Below are positions 18,492-25,068 of a DNA stretch of 64,000 bases, piece by piece. The DNA is from Kitasatospora kifunensis (GTDB lineage Bacteria; Actinomycetota; Actinomycetes; Streptomycetales; Streptomycetaceae). The stretch covers positions 1,984,001-2,048,000 of the forward strand of contig NZ_JACHJV010000001.1 in NCBI RefSeq assembly GCF_014203855.1, in the 5' to 3' direction. The notes below the pieces were generated by a model. It saw nothing but the letters and a program-made list of their open reading frames with translations, was not told the origin of the DNA and did no database searches. Each line of letters starts with the position of its first letter. The first letter of the stretch is position 1. The translations under genes and the position numbers were made by a program.

Positions 18492-18940
18492 GCCTATCAC
18501 ACGTACTATGTGTTGGCTGGTACCACGCCGGTACTGGTACACAATACGCAAGGGTGCGGCCAGGACCTCGGCGGCAATTGGGCACCTCGAGCGAGGTCGG
18601 CAATTAACAGCGTCACCGACTGTAACCAGTGTTCTCTCGACATTCAGAAGGCGCTCTGGGGTGGTGAGATATACCAAGATACTGGCCGATTCCCCGGCGC
18701 GGGCCATACGCGTACCGTGGCGTTGAGGCCAACTGGCCTCAACATTTTTCTGTCGCCAAGGATGGGATGACGTTTGACACCTGGACCGGAAGAGGCGGGG
18801 AATCAATCGAGGGTTATATGAAGAACTTTGCAGACCTCAATATTCCTGGCGACGCTCCAAATGGAATACCTAAGCTAACGCCAGGAGCTCTTACGCTAAA
18901 TCCAGACAGTGGTGGTCGCACCTGGAGGCCGAACCCATGA
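18492..18940 (+). pseudogene. Orphan RHS C-terminal cassette: Hint end plus papain-like toxin, frameshifted
   Basis: Begins in the middle of a Hint domain: AYHTYYVLAGTTPVLVHN, matching the RHS protein's HTYYVLAGNTPVLVHN; 43 of 48 bases are identical (18498-18545 against 14443-14490). After the Hint Asn comes a different tip: TDCNQCSLDIQKALWGG, then, in a second frame, EANWPQHFSVAKDGMTFDTW and RGGESIEGYMKNF, ending at TGA 18938. The frame change lies around 18690-18725; without it the first frame stops at 18770. The Cys pair, then His, then Asp about nine residues later resemble papain-fold toxins; this family link is tentative. There is no start codon or RHS shell, so it is a silent cassette. 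The TGA overlaps the next gene's ATG (ATGA), as in an intact toxin/immunity pair. Third positions are A/T-richer than in neighbours. Confidence 0.65.
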
Positions 18941-19320
18941 CAGTCCAGGCGATTCCCGTTGACTTACTGCTGGTAAACCTGAAGCTCAAGCCATCGATGT
19001 TCTTCCTGGATGGCTCGTTCGCACAGTACGTTGCGTTCTTTTCAGGATTCAATGTCTCTTCGGAGGCTACGGAGATCCCTCTACTGGAAGGGTTCACCGA
19101 GTGGATCACGGCACGTACGAGAAGTGGCTATAACTTGACCTGGCCAGCTCTCGTTCTCTGGTCCATCTGGCCAGAGTGGAATGGCTCCGTATCGGACTGG
19201 CGTAAGTTGGATGCGACTTCCGACAAGGAGGCTGTTCGAGTGCTCTTCAAACTACTGGGCGCCTTTAAGGGAGTCGACCCAGCCGCGCCAGGTCCCACGG
19301 ATACCGAGGGAGCGCCGTGA
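18937..19320 (+). CDS. Probable immunity protein of the orphan cassette
   Basis: 127 residues starting at the ATG that overlaps the orphan toxin's stop. No signal peptide or membrane segment; the middle has several tryptophans and acidic residues (EGFTEWITARTRSGY, LWSIWPEWNGSVSDWRKL). It is unlike the 90-residue immunity candidate downstream of the RHS gene, as expected when a different toxin tip is paired. No family recognised. Still open from end to end, whereas its toxin is frameshifted. Kept immunity genes of this kind can protect against siblings carrying the active toxin; that role is inferred. Confidence 0.6.
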   Translation: MTVQAIPVDLLLVNLKLKPSMFFLDGSFAQYVAFFSGFNVSSEATEIPLLEGFTEWITARTRSGYNLTWPALVLWSIWPEWNGSVSDWRKLDATSDKEAVRVLFKLLGAFKGVDPAAPGPTDTEGAP

Positions 19321-19390
19321 CGGCTCAGGTTAGACGACGTCACGGCTCAAGCGTGCCGATAAAAGCCGTCGGCCAAACTGTCTCCCATGC

Positions 19391-19426
19391 CAGAAGCCCC
19401 GCTGAAGGTCATCAGCGGGGCTTCTG
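19391..19426. terminator. Perfect 15-bp terminator hairpin
   Basis: CAGAAGCCCCGCTGA and TCAGCGGGGCTTCTG pair perfectly around AGGTCA. It lies 70 bases after the orphan immunity stop and directly abuts the 3' end of the second integrase relic, the same arrangement as the hairpin at 15184-15218. Confidence 0.7.
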
Positions 19427-19705
19427 AGCACCTTGACGGCAACGTCAGCGGACGGGTGCGGCACAACGTGGGGGATCGCCTTCTTCCCTCGGGTCAGGTG
19501 AAGACGTCGCCGCCGTCCTATCGGCCTTTCGTCCGCCGTCTCACGTTCCTGACAGCGCTGATGAAGGTGCCGCACGACTGAACTGTGGCGCGAGGTCTGC
19601 AGGGCGAAGTGCCGATCGGAGCTCTGAGTTTCGCCAGAAGGTCGATAAGGCCACTGAGGTCGGCGTCTTCAAGGGTGCGGCGGATGCTGAGGCCTTCCCA
19701 GCACG
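19421..19705 (-). pseudogene. Second integrase remnant, internally deleted
   Basis: Plus-strand bases 19421-19466 match 15215-15260, the 3' end of the first integrase relic, at 42 of 46 positions. Further on, TCAGGTGAAGACGTCGCCG resembles the first copy near 15555, and GCAGGGCGAAGTGCCGATCG through CTTCCCAGCAC resembles 15656-15784. The part encoding the HxxR and Tyr motifs (about 220 bases) is missing, and no frame stays open. The copy is in the same orientation as the first, so the two relics form direct repeats around the XRE, resolvase-like and orphan-cassette genes. Confidence 0.65.
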
Positions 19706-19805
19706 GCCCAGGGAAAGCTCCCGAGATCGTCCAGCTCCATGCCCCACTCGCCCGGACTCCCGCCCACCAGCCGCCGACCAGCGCCCAGTTGGCAGCTGAC
19801 AGCTC

Positions 19806-20657
19806 TCAGCCGGCGAAGGCCTCGCGGTGGTCGCGCGCCCACGCAGCGAACGGGCGTGGCCGGCGCCCCAGTACCCGCTCGATGTCCTGCGTCAGGCGGG
19901 CGTTGCCGCCCTTCGCGACGAGGTTCGAGCCGTGAACGGCGGCCTCAACGAAGGCCGGGTCCAGGCCGGCGGCGAGGAGTCGGGTGCGGTAGGCGTCCAG
20001 CGGGACGTCCACTGTGGTGAGCGGACGTCCGAGGAGTGAGCCGAGTTGGGCGACCTGGTCGGGGACGCTCAGCAGTTCGGGGCCGGTCAGGGTGAGGACG
20101 GCGCCCAGGTGGGCGTCCGTGGTCAGGGCGCGTACGGCCACCTCGGCGACGTCGCGCGGGTCGACGACACCCTGCGTGCCGGTCTTCATGGTGTTGGGGA
20201 TGGGGTTGCCGGCTCGGATCGGGTCGGCCCAGCGCAGGGTGTTGGAGGCGAAGCTGGACGGGCGCAGCACCGTCCACTCCAGGCCGCTCGCCCGCACCGC
20301 CCGCTCCCCCGGCAGGTGCCAGTCGGCGACCTCGAAGTCGGCCGGTTCGCCGGTGCCGATGGCCGAGAGCTTCACCACCCGACGCACGCCTGCGGCCCGT
20401 GCTGCGGCGAGCATCGCCTCGTCGTGCCGGCTGACCGACGGGCCGGGCGCGGAGAGCAGGAAGAGGCGTGAGGCACCGGCAGCCGCCCGGGCCAAGGACG
20501 CGTCGTCGTCGAAGTCGCCACGGACGGCCTCAACGCCCGGCCAGGCCTGGGCCTTTGACGGGTCCCGTGTCATCGCCCGCACCTGCTCACCCCGGGCGGC
20601 CAGGAGTCGGACCACTGCACTGCCGGTGGTGCCGGTGGCACCGGTGATCAGAATCAT
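19806..20657 (-). CDS. NAD(P)H-binding NmrA-like oxidoreductase/regulator
   Basis: 283 residues from ATG 20657, chosen because the Rossmann start MILITGATGTTGSAVV belongs at residue 1; an upstream start at 20708 adds a non-conserved leader. GATGTTGS is the dinucleotide loop, followed by RDPSKAQ (likely NADP contact), VEAVRGDFDD and a substrate-side VKLSAIGTGEP. It is an atypical SDR of the NmrA/QOR2 type: redox sensing or quinone/flavonoid reduction are family roles. It diverges from an AraC regulator across 97 bases, suggesting control by it. Substrate not predictable. Confidence 0.85.
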   Translation of the reverse strand: MILITGATGTTGSAVVRLLAARGEQVRAMTRDPSKAQAWPGVEAVRGDFDDDASLARAAAGASRLFLLSAPGPSVSRHDEAMLAAARAAGVRRVVKLSAIGTGEPADFEVADWHLPGERAVRASGLEWTVLRPSSFASNTLRWADPIRAGNPIPNTMKTGTQGVVDPRDVAEVAVRALTTDAHLGAVLTLTGPELLSVPDQVAQLGSLLGRPLTTVDVPLDAYRTRLLAAGLDPAFVEAAVHGSNLVAKGGNARLTQDIERVLGRRPRPFAAWARDHREAFAG

Positions 20658-20754
20658 GTTGTGCAGCCTGCCCGGCCTTCCGGCGCCGGTGATAGGAGGT
20701 TTCGGCACGCCATACGACGGTCTGATCCCTGGCTAGGGTCGCTAACGTGAGGGC

Positions 20755-21633
20755 ATGACCACCGAGACCCTCATCTCTCCTCCCCGCCAGCCGCGTTGGT
20801 GGCTCAGCGACATCACGCTGCTGACAGCCGACAAGGCCGCCGGGCCGCTGGTGCACCTGCCGGACGCCGCCACCTCGCTGGTCCTGCGCACGGCGTCGGC
20901 GACCAGGGAGACCGAGTTACTGGTGGTCGGCCCGCGCACCCGTGCCGCCTACCACACCGGCAAGGACTTCCCGCCGTGCCTACGGATCCGCCTCCGCCCG
21001 GGCGCGGCAAGGCTGTTGCTTGGGGTGTCAATGCGCGAGCTGGTCGACCGGGTGATTCCGCTCGGTGAACTAATGGGCGGGACAGCGGGGTTGGCGGAGC
21101 GGACGAGTGGTGAGCCGGAAATCGTGCTCAAGCGGATCGAGGCGGCGCTGCTCGACGGGCGTAGCGGAGCGGACCTGGCGCGGAGCAGGCTGGTCGGGAC
21201 GGCCGCCGAGGTGCTGACCGCGCGGTGCGACGGCCGGCGCGAGCAACTCCCCGCCCTGGCCCGCCGACTCGCCGTCAGCGAGCGCCACCTGCGCGACCTG
21301 TTCACCGATCACGTGGGCATCGCGCCCAAGCGATTCGAACGCATCGCCCGCGTCCGCCAGGTCCTCACCCACGGCCGCACAGGAACGCCCCGGTGGGCGC
21401 AGCTCGCCACGACCACCGGCTACTACGACCAGTCGCATCTGACCGCTGACTTCCGGGCCCTGATAGACGTACCCCCGGCCGCGTTCTTCGCCGGCCGCCT
21501 GCCTGCCCTGCACCCCTGCCAGGCGATGGCCGATCACGAAGTGATTGGATCCTCGCATGACGGAACTTCACATCCTCCGGGTCTTCTGCGGTCCTGGCGG
21601 CACCGCCGGCAACGCGTTGGGCGTCGTCCGTGA
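20755..21633 (+). CDS. AraC family transcriptional regulator
   Basis: 292 residues from ATG 20755, preceded by GAGGG. The N-terminal half is a ligand or cupin-like region (PGAARLLLGVSMRELVDRVIPLGEL). The C-terminal double HTH is clear: ERHLRDLFTDHVGIAPKRF then ARVRQVL, LATTTGYYDQSHLTADFRA and PPAAFF. The last 45 or so residues after FAGRLPAL are unusual for the family, and the final 77 bases overlap the start of the PhzF-like gene in another frame, so the natural stop may have been lost. Probable regulator of the divergent NAD(P)-binding gene and/or the overlapping PhzF gene. Confidence 0.85.
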   Translation: MTTETLISPPRQPRWWLSDITLLTADKAAGPLVHLPDAATSLVLRTASATRETELLVVGPRTRAAYHTGKDFPPCLRIRLRPGAARLLLGVSMRELVDRVIPLGELMGGTAGLAERTSGEPEIVLKRIEAALLDGRSGADLARSRLVGTAAEVLTARCDGRREQLPALARRLAVSERHLRDLFTDHVGIAPKRFERIARVRQVLTHGRTGTPRWAQLATTTGYYDQSHLTADFRALIDVPPAAFFAGRLPALHPCQAMADHEVIGSSHDGTSHPPGLLRSWRHRRQRVGRRP

Positions 21634-22231
21634 CGGTGGTGCGGTGACCGGTGAGCGGGAGCGGCAGGCGGTGGCGGCCGAACTGGGCTTCAGCGAGACG
21701 GTCTTCGTCGACGACGCGGTGCGGGGCCGGGTCGACATCTACACGCCGAGTGTCCGACTGCTCTTCGCCGGGCACCCGTTGGTGGGGACGGGCTGGCTGC
21801 TGCGGCGCGAGGGCAGCGCGCTGGACGTCCTGCGCCCGCCGGCCGGGGACGTACCGCTGCGCCAGGACGAGGAGTTCAGCTGGATCCGCGCCCGTGCACA
21901 GTGGGCCGCCGGACGGCGCACGCAGCAGTTCGCCTCGGTGGCGGAGGTCGACGCCCTCCCCGCGCCGCCGGAGGGCAGCGGCTGGCTGTACGCCTGGGCC
22001 TGGCAGGACGAAGCCGCCGGCCGGGTCCGCGCCCGCGCCTTCCCCCGCCGTGGGGACAACATCGCCGAGGACGAGGCGACCGGCGCCGCGGCGCTCGTGC
22101 TGACCGGGGAGCTCGGCCGCGCGCTCGACATCCGGCAGGGCGTCGGCTCGCAGATCCTGACCCGGCCACACGCCGACGGCACGATCGAGGTCGGCGGCCG
22201 GGTGGTCCTGGAGAGCATCCGGGAGCTTTAG
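21557..22231 (+). CDS. PhzF-family isomerase-like protein
   Basis: 224 residues from ATG 21557, which gives the family N-terminus (TELHILRVFCGPGGTAGNALGVV). Other family marks are AAELGFSETVFVDD with the active-site-region Glu, LLFAGHPLVGTGWLL, and EDEATGAAALVL near the C-terminus. Phenazine-biosynthesis PhzF and its many relatives are epimerase/isomerase-type enzymes; this one is shorter than the usual 260-290 residues, and no phenazine genes are nearby, so a phenazine role is not supported. It overlaps the AraC gene by 77 bases. A 12-bp palindrome CCTACCGGTAGG lies 57 bases after its stop. Confidence 0.8.
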   Translation: MTELHILRVFCGPGGTAGNALGVVRDGGAVTGERERQAVAAELGFSETVFVDDAVRGRVDIYTPSVRLLFAGHPLVGTGWLLRREGSALDVLRPPAGDVPLRQDEEFSWIRARAQWAAGRRTQQFASVAEVDALPAPPEGSGWLYAWAWQDEAAGRVRARAFPRRGDNIAEDEATGAAALVLTGELGRALDIRQGVGSQILTRPHADGTIEVGGRVVLESIREL

Positions 22232-22364
22232 ACCGACCGACAACCGTTGCGATCAGACCCAGAAGAGGTGGAGTCACCCTGTCCCTACCTACCGGTAGGC
22301 CATACGGCTGATCTTGGCGGTAGCAGGTTGCCTGCGAACGGTCTCGCTGTGTGATCGTTTCCCC

Positions 22365-22682
22365 ATGCGTCGTACCGCCATCACCGTGCTCATCGCCGCC
22401 GCCACCCTCATCGGGGTGGCGGCCGCGCCCACCCAGGCCGCCACCGGCAGGGTCGTGGTCTTCTCCAACGAGCTCCAGCCGCTGACGGTCTACCAGGACC
22501 CGCAAGGATGCCAGCAGTTGCCCAAGCTCGCCCACGTGCTGAACAACGAGACGAGCAGCGACATCCAGGTCTTCGGCGACCCGTTCTGCACCATCCCCGC
22601 CACTGTGCCGATCAGCGGCATCGGCATCCTCCCCGCCGGATACGGCACCCACGTCACCGGGGCGGGCAGCTTCCGCGCCTAG
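22365..22682 (+). CDS. Small secreted protein, unknown function
   Basis: 105 residues from ATG 22365, with a clear signal peptide (RRTAITVLIAAATLIGVAAAPTQA, probable cleavage after AQA/ATQA). The mature part of about 80 residues has two cysteines (GCQQLP and PFCTIP), likely one disulfide, and a beta-rich pattern (VVVFSNELQPLTVYQDP). Similar short beta-rich secreted proteins are common in streptomycetes, but I do not recognise the family. A strong terminator follows at 22720-22758, so it is probably monocistronic. An ATG-less upstream extension to 22314 lacks a signal-like start and was not used. Confidence 0.75.
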   Translation: MRRTAITVLIAAATLIGVAAAPTQAATGRVVVFSNELQPLTVYQDPQGCQQLPKLAHVLNNETSSDIQVFGDPFCTIPATVPISGIGILPAGYGTHVTGAGSFRA

Positions 22683-22719
22683 TGACGAAGCGTCAGCAGT
22701 CCATTGAGTAGCCCCTGAT

Positions 22720-22758
22720 GCCCTCTCCACCCACGGGTTGACCGCGGGTGGAGAGGGC
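22720..22758. terminator. Perfect 13-bp terminator hairpin
   Basis: GCCCTCTCCACCC pairs fully with GGGTGGAGAGGGC around a 13-base loop, 38 bases after the small secreted-protein gene. Confidence 0.75.
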
Positions 22759-22871
22759 GCGTCAACCCACGCGCTGATGACCGCTCCCCCTGCTCCGCCA
22801 ATGCTGGAGGCACGCATGATTCAGCGCGGCGCCGACCGGCTACTCGGGGCGGCGCGGAAGGGAGTGCTTTC

Positions 22872-24572
22872 GTGTTCCGCACCATGCACGGAGCAGCAAG
22901 CGGCGCGACGTCAGGGGCCAGGAAGCCGCGGGGTAGCCGGAGTTCGGGCCTGGCGGCCGGGGCGGCGGTGCTCGGCCTGTTGGTCGCCAGCGCGCTCGGC
23001 GCGGCGAGTCCGGCAGGCGCCGCGACAGCCCCTGCCAACAAGGCCACCACCAGCAACTGCCGCACGACGACCTCGCTGGGGCGGGTGCAAGGGCTGCCGC
23101 AGGGCGGGGTCTGTTCCTACCTCGGCCTGCCGTACGCCGCGCCGCCCACCGGTGCCCTGCGCTTCAAGCCACCGGCGCCGGTCGCGCCGTGGCACGGGAC
23201 GCTGCAGGCCACCGCCACCAAGCCCGGCTGCCCGCAGGATCTCAGCGTGATCGACCAGGGGGTCGAGGACTGCCTCTACACCAACGTCTGGCAGCCGCGC
23301 GGCGGCGGATCGCACAAGCCCGTCATGGTCTTCATCCACGGCGGCGCCGACGAACTCGGTTCCGCCGGCGAGTCGGTGTTCAACGGGGCCGAGCTGGCCG
23401 CGCGCGGCGACGCGGTCGTGGTCAACATGGACTACCGGCTCGGCATCCTGGGCTGGACCGAACTCGGCGGCCTGGACCCGAAGTACGCCGGCTCGGGCAA
23501 CAACGGGCTGCGCGACCAGATCGCGGCGCTGACCTGGGTGCAGAAGCACATCGCCTCGTTCGGCGGCGACGCCTCCGACGTCACGGTCTTCGGCGAGTCG
23601 GAGGGTGCGATCTCGATCGACGCGCTGCTCGCGGGCGACCACCCGGAGCGGCTCTTCCACCGGGCCATCCTGGAGAGCGGTCCTGGCTACCTGGTGCACA
23701 CCCAGGAGTACGCCAAGGCCGCCGCCACGCACATCCTGGCGGCCGGAAACGTCACCGGCATGGCGCAGTTGGACGCGATGAGCACCACCCAGGTGCTACA
23801 GCTCCAGGAGAAGGCCCAGGACGGCATCGCCGGGCTGGCCGACGCGATCTTCTTCGGCCCGTCCATCGACGGCCGGCTCATCCCCGGCCCGGTGGTCGAC
23901 CGGATCGCGGCGGGCAGCGCCCGCAACGTCGAGATCATGGCCGGTACCAACGAGAACGAGACCGACTACTGGGCGCTGTTCGAACCCCAGGTACTGGACC
24001 TCCCACTCAGTGGCTACCGCAGCTTCCCCGCCGAATTGGCCGACCGCAAACAGCAGATGTACGACACGTACGCGGCCGACCGCCCTGGGCTCTCCGAGGG
24101 GCGGGTGGTGAACGCGATGATCACCGACCAGACCCAGCGGGTCCCCACCCTGCGGCTGGCCGAGGCCCAGTCGCGCTGGCGGCCCACCTACGTCTACCAG
24201 TTCAACTGGCACGTCCCGTACGTCGCGGGGCTGCCCGCCGCGCAGAACCTCGGCGCGATGCACACGCTGGAGCTGCCGTTCGTCTTCGGCAACCTCGACT
24301 TGGGCGCCGTGCCGCGCGGGGCGGCCACGTTGGCGGCGCAGCGTCCCCAACTCACCAGTCTCTCCGACGACATGATGGACTCCTGGACCGCCTTCGCGCG
24401 CTGCGGCGCACCCGGCTGGCCGTCCTACACCCCGGCGGCGCGGGCCACCCGGATCTGGGACCTGAAGCCGAGCGTGCAGAACGCCCCGCAAGAGCGGGAA
24501 CGCGAGTTGTGGAACGACTACTCGTTCCCGGCCTGGAGCTTCCAGAGCTGGGGGCGGTCACCGGTGAACTGA
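22872..24572 (+). CDS. Secreted type-B carboxylesterase/lipase
   Basis: 566 residues from GTG 22872 (GGGAG lies 9-10 bases upstream). The signal peptide runs to about residue 51 (GLLVASALGAASPAGAATA). The alpha/beta-hydrolase core of family PF00135 shows YLGLPYAAPPTGALRFKPP, EDCLYTNVWQP, VMVFIHGGADELGS (oxyanion HGG), the nucleophile elbow FGESEGAIS, and a late NLGAMHTLELPFVFGN with the catalytic His. The elbow is GESEG rather than the usual GESAG; Glu in place of Ala next to the nucleophile is unusual but Ser is kept. Extracellular ester hydrolysis is expected; substrate unknown. Its end overlaps the converging MmcQ gene by 15 bases. Confidence 0.9.
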   Translation: MFRTMHGAASGATSGARKPRGSRSSGLAAGAAVLGLLVASALGAASPAGAATAPANKATTSNCRTTTSLGRVQGLPQGGVCSYLGLPYAAPPTGALRFKPPAPVAPWHGTLQATATKPGCPQDLSVIDQGVEDCLYTNVWQPRGGGSHKPVMVFIHGGADELGSAGESVFNGAELAARGDAVVVNMDYRLGILGWTELGGLDPKYAGSGNNGLRDQIAALTWVQKHIASFGGDASDVTVFGESEGAISIDALLAGDHPERLFHRAILESGPGYLVHTQEYAKAAATHILAAGNVTGMAQLDAMSTTQVLQLQEKAQDGIAGLADAIFFGPSIDGRLIPGPVVDRIAAGSARNVEIMAGTNENETDYWALFEPQVLDLPLSGYRSFPAELADRKQQMYDTYAADRPGLSEGRVVNAMITDQTQRVPTLRLAEAQSRWRPTYVYQFNWHVPYVAGLPAAQNLGAMHTLELPFVFGNLDLGAVPRGAATLAAQRPQLTSLSDDMMDSWTAFARCGAPGWPSYTPAARATRIWDLKPSVQNAPQERERELWNDYSFPAWSFQSWGRSPVN

Positions 24573-24938
24573 CAGGCCTGACCAGTCCAGCGCGAGCTGC
24601 TGGCGGCGCGGCAGGCGGGAGACGATCAGGTCGTAGGAGTCCTCGATCATCTCGCCGACCAGCGCGTCCGGCACCGAGCCGTCGAGCAGCACCGTGTTCC
24701 AGTGCCGCTTGTTGAGGTGCCAGCCCCCGGTGATCGCCGGATAGGCCGCCCGCAGCTGAACGGCGATCTCGGGTTCGCACTTGAGGCTCACCCGCAGCGG
24801 CTCGCCGTCCAGCGCGCTGATCGCGAAGATCTTTCCGCCCACCTTGAAGACGGAGGTCTCGGGGCCGAACGGGAACAGCTCCTCGGCCCCGTTGAACTCC
24901 AGGCAGGCGGCGCGGAGCTGATCGGGCGTCATCGTCAT
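24558..24938 (-). CDS. MmcQ/YjbR family protein
   Basis: 126 residues (M-T-M-T start; ATG 24938 or 24932). Family marks: FPFGPETSVFKVGGKIFAI, RVSLKCEPEIAVQLR, HLNKRHWNTVLLDGSVP and the C-terminal DSYDLIVSRLPRR. The YjbR fold resembles double-wing DNA-binding domains, but a biochemical role is not established. Single gene; upstream on the same strand is the DEAD-box helicase, separated by a degenerate tandem repeat. Confidence 0.85.
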   Translation of the reverse strand: MTMTPDQLRAACLEFNGAEELFPFGPETSVFKVGGKIFAISALDGEPLRVSLKCEPEIAVQLRAAYPAITGGWHLNKRHWNTVLLDGSVPDALVGEMIEDSYDLIVSRLPRRQQLALDWSGLSVHR

Positions 24939-24992
24939 GGGGACATACTGCTACGCGCCGCCGACAACCCGGGAGGGTCGTCGACGGCGCGT

Positions 24993-25063
24993 TGGCCGAG
25001 CTACAGAAACCGAGCTACCGAAGCCGAACTACTGGAGCCGAGCCACGGGAGCCGAGCCACCGA
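24993..25063. repeat. Degenerate 14-base tandem repeat
   Basis: About five imperfect units of roughly GAGCCGAGCCACCG (variants CCGAGCTACAG, CCGAACTACTGG, CCGAGCCACGGG) run end to end just before the 3' end of the DEAD-box gene. Not coding in a convincing frame; slippage expansion of intergenic sequence is likely. Confidence 0.55.
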
Positions 25064-25068
25064 TCAGG

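Noticed and set aside
21557..22231. Phenazine biosynthesis role for the PhzF-like gene
   Set aside because: No other phz genes nearby; PhzF-like proteins are common and varied, and this one is short.
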